Shown here piece after piece: positions 9,626 to 18,430 of a DNA stretch of 64,000 nucleotides. The position numbers and the translations under genes were made by a program. The notes under the pieces were generated by a model that did not search any database, had not been told where the DNA came from, and worked only from the letters and a program-made list of their open reading frames with translations. Numbering within the stretch: the first letter of the stretch is position 1; each line of letters begins with the position of its first letter. The stretch spans positions 59,231,866 to 59,295,865 of the forward strand of contig NC_088866.1 in assembly GCF_032884065.1 (NCBI RefSeq). Reading direction: 5' to 3'. The DNA comes from Artemia franciscana (Eukaryota; Arthropoda; Branchiopoda; Anostraca; Artemiidae).

Positions 9626-10427
9626 ATGACTCTTATATTGTGTTTTGCAGTAATTTTGATCCTTTTGAATGGTCATGGCTCCTTCAGCTGTAACTTTAAT
9701 AATAAAATCAAAGCCATATCATGCCGTGAAATCCAATGTTTGTTTGAAATGATACACACATTTGAACACAGATTGCTTGCAACACATCCTGATTGTGATG
9801 AAGAAAATTTGGAGTTTGATTTTTATAAAGTTAAAGTGAGTATCTTAGAGGATGTATACCCAAGGAATCCCGCAGATCTTTTCAGTATTTTATTATCTGA
9901 AATGGGTCAAATGAGAAACCCAATGTATCACAGGTCATCAGATTTAATGTCATCAGATGTGCACATAATTGCTGGATTTAGATGAAATGCTTGTTGATCT
10001 TCTCAAACTTGATGTAGTAATTAAAGAACTCATAGAAAAGTTCACAAAAGATTTAATCTATGAAGAATCGTATGCAAAGTATTTACTAAGAAGAGTTTCA
10101 ATCAAGAAGAGTTGTAATGATATGCAGCAAACGGAGAAGATTATAAGTGACATAGGAAAGGAATTTTCAAAAAGTAAAAGTAATTGTGAAGACGAGGAGT
10201 GGAAGAAATTATTTATAAGACACAAAAACAATTTTTTTTTGGTGGACGATACAGACGTGAAGCGAAAGAAAAGATTCAAGAAACATATGTTTATAATCAG
10301 ATATTGGTGCAGTAACGATTTCGATCCCGAAAAGGATGGAATCGATCACGAAAGGTTTGAATGGTTTAAAAATGCTGTGAAATTGTTTGAAAAGTTGCGC
10401 GAACAGATAGCCACATTTATAAGATGA
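9626..10427 (+). pseudogene. Array unit 11, single-base insertion
   Basis: It is a near-complete copy with an intact signal peptide from 9626 (upstream in-frame ATG at 9593). One extra A near 9967 (CATAATTGC against CATATTGC) shifts the frame and gives a stop at 9983-9985. The rest of the body is open in the next frame from 9969 to 10427. The nine-T tract is in its proper phase. A single indel inactivates it, so it is a young pseudogene, or the indel is an assembly error. Confidence 0.7.
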
Positions 10428-10456
10428 TAAGTGTCGAATTTTGTATAAGTTTAATT

Positions 10457-10615
10457 ATGACTCTTACATTGTGTTTTGCAGTAATTTTGATCCTTTTGAA
10501 TGGTCATGGCTCCTTCAGCTGTAACTTTATTAATAAAATCAAAGCCATATCATGCCGTGAAATCCAATATTTGTCTGAAATGATACACAGATTTGAACAC
10601 AGAAAAATAAAATAA
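10457..10615 (+). CDS. Mini-ORF 6: 52-residue secreted peptide
   Basis: Standard mini-ORF with the body residues reading NFINK instead of NFNNK, ending HRKIK and stop. The upstream in-frame ATG at 10424 overlaps the unit 11 stop. Confidence 0.45.
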   Translation: MTLTLCFAVILILLNGHGSFSCNFINKIKAISCREIQYLSEMIHRFEHRKIK

Positions 10616-10639
10616 AAAGACTGAAAAAAAAGCTACAGC

Positions 10640-10667
10640 AATAAAAGTTTAGTCTTTCCAGAATAAA
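10640..10667 (+). terminator. Poly(A) signals ending module 6
   Basis: AATAAA at 10640 and 10662. Confidence 0.6.
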
Positions 10668-10823
10668 ATTTATAGAAAAAATACTTCCTTTTTGAAATTT
10701 AGTGCACACAAGGGAAAATTATTATGCATAGCCAGTGCGGAATTCTTAATGCAAAAATAATTCCTATGCAGTTGCAAAAAAACAATTGCGCAATTGCAAA
10801 AACCAACTACGCAATTCTTTGAA

Positions 10824-10859
10824 TATACAAAAGAGAATTTCTTATTTAAAGCCATCAGT
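10824..10859 (+). promoter_or_regulatory. Core promoter of module 7
   Basis: TATACAAAAG at 10824 and TCAGT at 10855. Confidence 0.6.
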
Positions 10860-10908
10860 TGACTTTTTGCTAGTTTATGAGACGTTCGAATTTTGTATAA
10901 GTTTAATT

Positions 10909-11718
10909 ATGACTCTTATATTGTGATTTGCAGTAATTTTGATCCTTTTCAATGGTCAAGGCTCCTTCAGCTGTAAATTTAATAATAAAATCAAAGCCAT
11001 ATCATGCCGTGAAATCCAATATTTGTCTGAAATGATACCTACATTTGAACACAGATTGCTTGCAACACATCCTGATTGTGATGAAGAAAATCTGGAGTAT
11101 CTGGAGTTTGTATTCTATAAAGTTAAAGTGAGTATCTTAGAGGATGTATACCCAAGGAATCCCGCAGATTTTTTCAGTATTTTATTATCTGGAATGGGTG
11201 AAACGAGAAACCCAATGTATCACAGGTCATCAGATTTAATGTCATCAGATGTGGACATATTGCTGGATTTAGATGAAATGCGTGTTGATCTTCTCAAACT
11301 TGATGTAGTAATTACAGAACTCATAGAAAAGTTCACAGAAGATTTAATCTATGAAGAATCGTATGCAAAGTATTTACTAAGAAGAGTTTCAATCAAGAAG
11401 AGTTGTAATGATATACAGCAACTCGAGAAGCTTATAAGTGACATGGAAAACGAATTTTCAAAAAGTGAAAGTAATTGTGAAGACGAGGAGTGGAAGAAAT
11501 TATTTATAAGACACAAAAACAATTTTTTTTTGGTGAACGATACAGCCGTGAAGCGAAAGAAAAGATTCGAGAAATATATGTTTATAATCAGATATTGGTG
11601 CAGTAATGATTTCGATCGCGAAAAGGATGGAATCGATCACGAAAGGTTTGAATGGTTTAAAAATGCTGTGAAATTGTTTGAAAAGTTGCGCGAACAGATA
11701 GCCACATTTATAAGATGA
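10909..11718 (+). pseudogene. Array unit 12, only lesion is a stop in the signal peptide
   Basis: The ATG at 10909 is followed by TGA at codon 6 (10924-10926). From 10927 the frame is open to 11718, through the nine-T tract and with the complete C-terminus. Apart from that one codon the unit is as complete as unit 9. Translation could start only at internal codons, which would give a product without a signal peptide. TGA readthrough at this site would restore secretion; there is no evidence for it here. Confidence 0.7.
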
Positions 11719-11747
11719 TAAGTGTCGAATTTTGTATAAATTTAATT

Positions 11748-12458
11748 ATGACTCTTACATTGTGTTTTGCAGTAATTTGGATCCTTTTGAATGGTCATGG
11801 CTCCTTCAGCTGTAACTTTAATAATAAAATCAAAGCCATATCATGCCGTGAAATCCAATATTTGTCTGAAATGATACACATATTTGAACACAGATTGCTT
11901 GCAACACATCCTGATTGTGATGAAGAAAATCTAGAGCATCTGGAGTTTGTCTTCTATAAAGTTAAACTGAGTATCTTAGAGGATGTATACCCAAGAAATC
12001 CCGCAGATCTTTTCAGTATTTTATTATCTGAAATGGGTCAAATAAGAAACCCAATGAATCAGAGGTCATCAGATTTAATGTCATCAGATGTGGACATATT
12101 GCTGGATTTAGATGAAATGCGTGTTGATCTTCTCAAACTTGATGTAGTAATTAAAGAACTCATAGAAAACTTCACAAAAGATTTAATCTATGAAGAATCG
12201 TACGCAAAGTATTTACTAAGAAGAGTTTCAATCAAGAAGAGTTGTAATGATATACAGCAAACGGAGAAGCTTATAAGTGACATAGGAAAGGAATTTTCAA
12301 AAAGTGAAAGTAATTGTGAAGATTGTAAAATCAAAGCCATATCATGCCGTGAAATCCAATATTTGTTTGAAATGATACACATATTTGAACACAGATTGCT
12401 TGCAACACATCCTGATTGTGATGAAGAAAATCTGGAGTATTTGAAGAAGAAAATGTGA
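11748..12458 (+). CDS. Array unit 13: chimeric open frame fused to the start of another body
   Basis: The signal peptide and body are intact from 11748 (upstream in-frame ATG at 11715). After the SESNCED motif the sequence does not continue with EEWKKLF. It jumps to CKIKAISCREIQYL, the mature N-terminus of the family, and runs to YLKKKM and stop. The open frame therefore carries a second partial N-terminal domain in place of the normal tail. The join looks like unequal crossing over between two short stretches. The frame is clean, so the chimeric protein could be made, but it may just be an array intermediate. Confidence 0.5.
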   Translation: MTLTLCFAVIWILLNGHGSFSCNFNNKIKAISCREIQYLSEMIHIFEHRLLATHPDCDEENLEHLEFVFYKVKLSILEDVYPRNPADLFSILLSEMGQIRNPMNQRSSDLMSSDVDILLDLDEMRVDLLKLDVVIKELIENFTKDLIYEESYAKYLLRRVSIKKSCNDIQQTEKLISDIGKEFSKSESNCEDCKIKAISCREIQYLFEMIHIFEHRLLATHPDCDEENLEYLKKKM

Positions 12459-12996
12459 TGAAGAAAATCTGGAGTATCTGGAGTTTGTATTCTATAAAGT
12501 TAAGGTGAGTATCTTAGAGGATGAATACCCAAGGAATCCCGCAGATCTTTTCATTATTTTATTATCTGAAATGGGTCAAATGAGAAACCCAATGTATCAC
12601 AGGTCATCAAATTTAATGTCATCAGATGTGGACATATTGCTGGATTTAGATGAAATGCGTGTTGATCTTCTCAAACTTGATGTAGTAATTAAAAAACTCA
12701 TAGAAAACTTCACAAAAGATTTAATCTATGAAGAATCGTATACAAAGTATTTACTAAGAAGAGTTTCAATCAAGAAGAGTTGTAATGATATACAGCAAAC
12801 GGAGAAGCTTATAAGTGACATAGGAAAGGAATTTTCAAAAAGTGAAAGTAATTGTGAAGATTGTAAAATCAAAGCCATATCATGCCGTGAAATCCAATAT
12901 TTGTTTGAAATGATACACATATTTGAACACAGATTGCTTGCAACACATCCTGATTGTGATGAAGAAAATCTTGAGTATTTGAAGAAGAAAATGTGA
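11915..12996 (+). repeat. Two tandem 538-bp higher-order repeats inside module 7
   Basis: Positions 11920-12458 and 12459-12996 are near-identical, each ending in the fused CED/CKIKAIS joint and the YLKKKM tail. The joint at 12447-12475 and its copy at 12985-13013 duplicate a short GATGAAGAAAATCTGG motif. This records at least two local unequal exchanges. Confidence 0.75.
12456..12996 (+). pseudogene. Array unit 14, signal-less body fused like unit 13
   Basis: A body begins at about 12460 in the CDEENLEYLEF region without a signal peptide and is open to 12996. It ends with the same CED-CKIKAISCREI fusion and YLKKKM tail as unit 13. It is offset from unit 13 by 538 bp, so it is a tandem copy of the fused segment. 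A short duplication at the joint (TGATGAAGAAAATCTGGAG repeated) shifts the frame between the two copies. Confidence 0.65.
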
Positions 12997-12997
12997 T

Positions 12998-13633
12998 GAA
13001 GAAAATCTGGAGTATCTTGAATTTGTATTCTATAAAGTTAAGGTGAGTATCTTAGAGGATGAATACCCAAGGAGTCCCGCAGATCTTTTCAGTATTTTAT
13101 TATCTGAAATGGGTCAAATGAGAAACCCAATGTATCACAGGTCATCAGATTTAATTTCATCAGATGTGGACATATTGTTGGATTTAGATGAAATGCGTGT
13201 TGATCTTCTCAAACTTGATGTAGTAATTAAAAAACTCATAGAAAAGTTCACAAAAGATTTAATCTATGAAGAATCGTATGCAAAGTATTTACTAAGAACA
13301 GTTTCAATCAAGAAGAGTTGTAATGATATACAGGAAATGGAGAAGCTTATAAGTGACATGGGAAAGGAATTCTCAAAAAGTGAAAGTAATTGTGAAGACG
13401 AGGAGTGGAAGAAATTATTTATAAGACACAAAAAAAAATTTTTTTTGGTGGACGATATAGACATGAAGCGAAATAAAAGATTTGAGAAATATATGTTTAT
13501 AATCAGATATTGGTGCAGTAACAATTTCGATCCCGAAAAGGATGGAATCGATCACGAAAGGTTTGAATGGTTTAAAAATGCTGTGAAATTGTTTGAAAAG
13601 TTGCGCGAACAGATAGCCAAATTTATAAGATGA
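12998..13633 (+). pseudogene. Array unit 15, signal-less body with normal C-terminus
   Basis: The third body of module 7 starts in the CDEENLEYLE region without a signal peptide and is open to the regular C-terminus (REQIAKFIR) and ATGA at 13630-13633. The poly-T region is in frame because a longer A run compensates. It could be translated only as an intracellular product. It is best seen as the end of the rearranged unit 13-15 block. Confidence 0.6.
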
Positions 13634-13662
13634 TAAGTGTCGAATTTTGTATAAGTTTAATT

Positions 13663-13818
13663 ATGACTGTTACATTTTGTTTTGCAGTAATTTTGATCCT
13701 TTTGACTGGTCAAGGCTCCTTCAGCTGTAACTTTAATAATAAAATCAAAGCCATATCATGCCGTGAAATCCAATATTTGTCTGAGATGATACACACATTT
13801 GAACACAGAAAAATATAA
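13663..13818 (+). CDS. Mini-ORF 7: 51-residue secreted peptide
   Basis: It starts MTVTFCFAVILILLTGQGSF, a slightly diverged signal peptide, and ends HRKI and stop one codon earlier than the others. It is the last complete mini-ORF of the array. Confidence 0.4.
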   Translation: MTVTFCFAVILILLTGQGSFSCNFNNKIKAISCREIQYLSEMIHTFEHRKI

Positions 13819-13844
13819 TAAAAAGACTGAAAAAAAGCTACAGC

Positions 13845-13872
13845 AATAAAAGTTTCATCTTTCCAGAATAAA
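13845..13872 (+). terminator. Poly(A) signals ending module 7
   Basis: AATAAA at 13845 and 13867. Confidence 0.6.
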
Positions 13873-14005
13873 ATTTCAAAGAAAAATACTTCCTTTTTGA
13901 AATTTATGCACACAAGGGAAAATTATTATGCATAGCACGTGCGGATTTCTTAATGCAAAAATAATTCCTGTGCAGTTGCAAAAACCAACTACGCAATTCT
14001 TTGAA

Positions 14006-14041
14006 TATACAAAAGAGAATTTCTTATTTAAAGCCATCAGT
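14006..14041 (+). promoter_or_regulatory. Core promoter of the truncated module 8
   Basis: TATACAAAAG at 14006 and TCAGT at 14037. The upstream TTGC/GCAA block is shorter than in other modules. Downstream only the signal-peptide start (ATG at 14091) remains, with ATG replacing the usual TGT/TGA codon 6, and family homology stops at about 14139. Confidence 0.5.
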
Positions 14042-14139
14042 TGAATTTTTTCTAGTTTATGAGACGTTCGAATTTTGTATAAGTTTAATTATGACTCTTA
14101 TATTATGATTTGCAGTAATTTTGATCCTTTTGAATGGTC

Positions 14140-14455
14140 ACGTAAGGTAGTCCTAATGGCACTGGAGGCCACCTATCTCAAGTTCTCAAATATAAGAACT
14201 TAACTGGCGTTTTTGCCACGATTTATCATTTTTAAGTTTGCAAATAAATAATTTTATATTATTTACCAATAATTGGTCACTTCTAGAAATTGTGTCTCTT
14301 GCCCTGTAGCCAACGAGGCTATGTTTGACTGAACTCTATGACATGTATTATATGGTCAATAATTACGACCTTTGAGTAAAGCATTTTTCAGAGTAGATAA
14401 TAAAATACAAAATAACGACTACCTCCCAAATATTCTTTCTAAAAACACAAATATT
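14140..14455. other. No gene seen
   Basis: AT-rich sequence between the array end and a dispersed repeat. I see no reading frame, RNA or repeat I can support. Confidence 0.5.
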
Positions 14456-14559
14456 AAAAAAAAACTTAGTATAATTAAGAGAATTACTTTTGAACAAGAA
14501 AAATAAAGAGAATTGCTTTGGAACTCAAATAATATTAACGTTAGTTTTAGAAAATTAAA

Positions 14560-14854
14560 ATGAAGCTCATAACGATTTTGATGAGCATTTTTATTCATAC
14601 AAATGCACAGGAAATCAAAAAAACATGGAGTATTATTCAAGCACACACATTCGCTTCTAACAAATAACAAAATATTGATGAAACTAGATCATATGCCGTT
14701 CGAAAAATTATTTGAACAAGTAATGAGACTGAAGAAAAATACTAACGAATTAAAGGAATCCTTTTTTCAATTCCTAAAATTAGACAAAGGATTGCAACCA
14801 AGTGAGGATGCGCAGAAGGAAAGAAAGGGTTTCTTGTTCCCTAACATTCCCTAA
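14560..14854 (+). pseudogene. Small secreted-protein pseudogene, copy A
   Basis: The ATG at 14560 opens a clear signal peptide (MKLITILMSIFIHTNAQ). The first frame ends at 14665-14667 after 35 residues. A run of seven A after the signal peptide looks one base too long: the neighbouring frame carries KKHGVLFKHTHSLL and continues to 14854 through an FEQVMRLKKNTNELK segment. A related copy lies at 50581, where the frame goes straight into KHGVLF. Both copies are therefore broken versions of one secreted gene of about 95 residues. I do not recognise it. Confidence 0.5.
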
Positions 14855-15085
14855 CTCAGATAAAAAAAAAATAAAGAAGACGTTGATAAAAGAATGGCTG
14901 AAATTGACTCTCTATTATTTCCTTTGTTCTGTATAACGCCATGCTCTTTTCAACATTTTGTCAATTATGGAGCGTATGTGTGTAATGATTAGGCCAATTT
15001 TATCTTTTCGAAATTATAATGCTTCAAGTTATATTAGCAATTGTTATATTAGTAATTAACATTTGTTCCGTATCCTGAAAATGAT

Positions 15086-15358
15086 ATGGTGACAAATTAC
15101 AGTGGACGATTTCTCTATTTGTCTAACGCGGTGAATAAGCCAGATAGGAGGCAAAAAGTTAAAGATGCATGTTCAGTACACTCCTTACTAGATAAAGTTT
15201 TTGACACGTTTTCTGTGCGTACAGTGAATTACGAAGAAGACAAAAAAACTAAAAAAGATGAAGAAAAAATAAGGAAGAACAAGCCTGAAAGACAATCTAA
15301 GAAACTGCCTTTACCTAGCAACAGATTTGCTGCACTTCAGATTTCAGATTCAGACTAA
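15086..15358 (+). CDS. 90-residue open frame, possibly gag-like C-terminus
   Basis: The frame is lysine- and glutamate-rich in the middle (EEDKKTKKDEEKIRKNK) and ends LPSNRFAALQISDSD. Short NRFxxL plus acidic endings occur at the C-terminal side of some retroelement Gag proteins, so a relic is possible. A weakly similar stretch follows at 15540-15660. No domain is certain. Confidence 0.25.
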   Translation: MVTNYSGRFLYLSNAVNKPDRRQKVKDACSVHSLLDKVFDTFSVRTVNYEEDKKTKKDEEKIRKNKPERQSKKLPLPSNRFAALQISDSD

Positions 15359-15660
15359 TTCAAAAGATAGAAAGGGAAGAAAGAAAAGATTAAGACAAAA
15401 GGATTTTTATTCGATACTGATTTTTTTTCCTTTTTAGGGCGCTTGAAGTCTGTGCTTACAGAGAAATACCAGGAATACAAAAAAAAAATCTAGTGATGAT
15501 TGTGAGACTGACGAACTAACAATGAAACCTGACGGATTAACTTTACTTGAGAACAGGTTTGCTGAAATTAAGATTTTATTTAGAAAGGGGAGAAAGAAAA
15601 GATTAAAAAAAGTGGTTTTGTTCGATTCAGAGTTTTTTCCTTTTAAGGCCGCTTGAAGTT
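15310..15660 (+). repeat. Imperfect tandem duplication
   Basis: The segment around 15315-15450 (RFAAL codons, AGAAAGGGAAGAAAGAAAAG, TTCGATACTGA, GGCGCTTGAAGT) recurs at 15555-15660 with substitutions and small indels. The offset is about 230 bp. Confidence 0.55.
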
Positions 15661-16196
15661 CCTAAGTCATCATCAGGAACTTCACAAATTGTCTTTCAAA
15701 AATTATTTCATCCATCTTAAATTCTTTTCCAATTAGTTAGGCGTTTTTATAAATTTTATTGGTTGTCTCGTGCTTGCACTGCATTTTCGGTTAATACAAT
15801 AGTTAAAACAGAACCTTGGATTTCCTTGGTCATTTGTTATTAGTTCCTACTATTCGTTTCAGAAAAAGTTTATTTATTAAAATATCCTTACCGATTACAC
15901 ACTAGGACAGAATAAAGAAGCTTTCTCCCTAGTAACAAAGTTACTCCTTTTTTTTAGGCGCCGACTCTCCATTTACAAGAAATATAGTAACTGGAAACAT
16001 CAAGTTGATAGATTTCATTAAACATTTGAAAATGACTCAGAAAGCCCATATTTTCTGAATTCAAATCCTGAATTTCTCGCTTGCACCAAGCCAATGGTGA
16101 ATTTTCTGAAACAGCACATGTTGTACAATCCAGAGTTTCCATATAACAGACCATAAGAGTGGGATTATGACAGGATTTGGATTCAAATTACTTTTA
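15661..16196. other. No confident gene; left flank of the piggyBac insertion
   Basis: Short frames near 15960-16150 suggest a helical fragment (FSETAHVVQSRVS on the plus strand), but they are broken and I cannot assign them. The stretch ends in the TTAA at 16197-16200 used by the piggyBac element. Confidence 0.4.
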
Positions 16197-16200
16197 TTAA

Positions 16201-18426
16201 CCCTTTGATGCCTGAATTATGAAAAAAGAATGGGAAAAATATTTCGGCCGTTTCCAGGCTTCGTTATGACCTATTCCACGACAGAAATGGCAAGAAAAAA
16301 AATGTATTGATAAAGATGATGAAATAAAAAAAATGGTTCCCACAGGAACCATCCGGCAATCATGGCACAAAAACACTCTGATCGGCTACATAGTGTGGTA
16401 AGTCAGAAAACAATTCCTGTTGGGTGTGAAACACAAGGACACTTCACATTTTACGCATTTCACTTTGGAATGAGCTTGTACACATACTCTGCATCTCTGT
16501 TTGCTCCCTATCTAAGCCGGGAAGTGCCCCTGTCCATCGAGTCTTGTCGAATCTGGGGGGCGACAAGTATAATTTCTTTTTTCTGAGAGTTGGTATCTGC
16601 GTCACTGAGAGGTCTACCTCTCTTTGGTGTTGCCAAAGATGCACCAGATAGAAGTGCACGTGCCACATCTGTCTGAACTGTAGCAGGTTCATTGGTTTCT
16701 GCCCAGCAGCAAGACACCTGCGGTATAAGAGCCAGCCATTCACAACGGAGAGGTCAAACAAGAAGAAGAAGATCCTCATTTACCATTTGCTCCGTGACTT
16801 GAAGTCGATCCTGTAAAGCTCCAGCAACATGTCGGCAAGATCTACACCACCCAGAAAGCGGTTGTACTCCTTCACACAATATGGTCGCTTGACATCGGCA
16901 TACTCTTTTCGTTTACCATCCCACCGCCTACACGTATCTTCTGGGTCTAGGGCGGCATAGGTCGAAATCAAGTGGACTGGCTTATTGTCATACCGCTTCA
17001 CCACAATGGTATTCGACTGCGTTTCCACTCGCCAGTCGTAAGAGCCTCTTCCTCGGGCTTTCAATTTGCTGTCGGATTCCAAAGCACAGCCTTTCAACCT
17101 GTTTGCCCTCACTGTGGCCAGTGTAAGTATGCCCTGATCACTTAGTGTTTGTGCCAAGTCTAACGAGGAGAACCAATTGTCAAAGAATAGCTTGTAATTT
17201 TTGTGCTTGGGTATTCCTCTTGCAAGCCGCAGGACAAAATCAGCTCCAACTCCCAGGTCACTGACATCAACCGACCCCTTACCCGTATACATTTCAAAGT
17301 CGTAAACGAAACCACTCTCCCCAGCCCTTGAGATGAACTTATAACCCCACTTATGCGGTTTCTTGGGATTGTACTGCTTTAACGAAATTCTCTGTTTTGT
17401 CGGCACAATTTGCTCGTCTACTGCCTGGTGTTCTTCTGGGGGTATCTTCATAAAGTTATCTCTGATCATCTCTATCAGAGGACGAACTTTGTGGATCTTG
17501 TCGTGCCCAGGGTCTTCTCGTGGTTTCTGGGTAAGATTGTCGTTGAAATGAAGATACTTTTTGATCTGCTCGAATCTGTCACGCGGCATGGCATCAGCCT
17601 TAACAGGGTAGCGCGTTTCGTTTGACCAGTAACTGCGGTATGACGGCATTTTCACTATTCCTGTGAATGCAAGGATCCCTAAGAAGCATTCCACCTCGGC
17701 AGATGAAACTCCAAATTCTTTGGCATCTTTTTGAAGAGTGTAAATTTTCGTTTGGTCACGTATATGGTTGACCACGCCTTGGTCAAAAAACAGCCTGACA
17801 AATTCCAGGGGTGTCTTGCCACTCATTTCTTGGTCGACGACAAGATGATCCTTCCACGCAGCATCTGGCTAATTCGGAGCTATGCATGCCGGATGGTTCC
17901 TTGAAGCCACAGAACATGGTCGAGACATGGTCGAGCTCTCAAAATTTGATTCCAATGGTGTAAAGCAACTGTTTTCATGATATCTAGGCATCTCACACTG
18001 TATACGGCTTACCGTCTCATCTGGTCTTGCTACCGCCGGATGGTTCCCAGAGGAACCACGACGTTGGGGGTCGTTTCTATCCTCTGGTTTTCCAGCTATA
18101 GGAGTGTATGATAGCTCATCTCAACAAACAAAACGTCCTCTTTCTAAAACTTTTGGAATGAAAACTCTAGCACAATAAACAATAAAGTTATTCACAAAAA
18201 AGTATTCTCACCTTTCAGGAAAAACAAGCAAGGCTAGAGGGCACAGGTTCAAACTTCATTACCTCACACAAGGGTGACAGATTACGGACTAAGAAAAATA
18301 CAAACCTGTCTAGGTAGATCACATTGAAACAATGGCAAACGGATTGACGTTAATAGGTCAAACGGTCAGGATTAAAATAAATTAAAAAGTTCATGGTTCC
18401 TGAGGGAACTTTCAGGTATCAAAGGG
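16201..18426 (-). mobile_element. piggyBac-type DNA transposon, complete ends, decayed transposase
   Basis: The element is bounded by TTAA at 16197-16200 and 18427-18430, the classic piggyBac target duplication. Terminal inverted repeats of 16 bp start CCCTTTGATGCCTGAA on the left and CCCTTTGATACCTGAA on the right, one mismatch. Subterminal GGTTCC/GGAACC motifs recur near both ends. Length is 2226 bp, within the family range. It splits flanking sequence that on the right looks like LTR-element gag debris. Confidence 0.9.
16386..17868 (-). pseudogene. piggyBac transposase (DDE_Tnp_1_7 family), inactivated
   Basis: The main frame (17826 down to 16780) covers the catalytic core. The three expected aspartates lie in VDEQIVP, FFDNWFSS and GGVDLAD. 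A TAA at 16780-16782 interrupts it just before the conserved MRIFFFLFDLSVVNGWLLY block. The downstream part then shifts frame near 16665 and again near 16540, and an extra TAG follows GHFPA. The C-terminal cysteine-rich zinc-binding region (RCRVC, CVKC, NRNCF) is recognisable to the stop at 16386. At the N-terminal side the frame is open only back to a TAG before PDAAWKDHLVVD. This transposase cannot be made as one protein. Confidence 0.85.
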
Positions 18427-18430
18427 TTAA

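Larger units (their letters stand above)
1..14139 (+). repeat. Tandem array of a secreted-protein gene family, eight promoter modules
   Basis: Fifteen full or partial coding units lie head to tail on the plus strand. They are grouped into modules that each begin with a conserved TATA/TCAGT promoter and end with AATAAA signals. Promoters lie near 2109, 3307, 4506, 5794, 8703, 10824 and 14006; the first module enters from outside the window. Modules 2, 3 and 4 have a period of about 1.2 kb, and later modules are longer because they hold two to four coding units. The array stops at about 14139, a few codons into the signal peptide of the last module. Copies are very similar, which implies recent unequal exchange or gene conversion. 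No intron is needed to read the coding frame. I do not recognise the protein family. Confidence 0.9.

Noticed and set aside
307-13524. Long minus-strand frames across the secreted-gene array
   Set aside because: They recur only because the plus-strand units repeat. They are hydrophobic shadow translations with no promoter or start context of their own.
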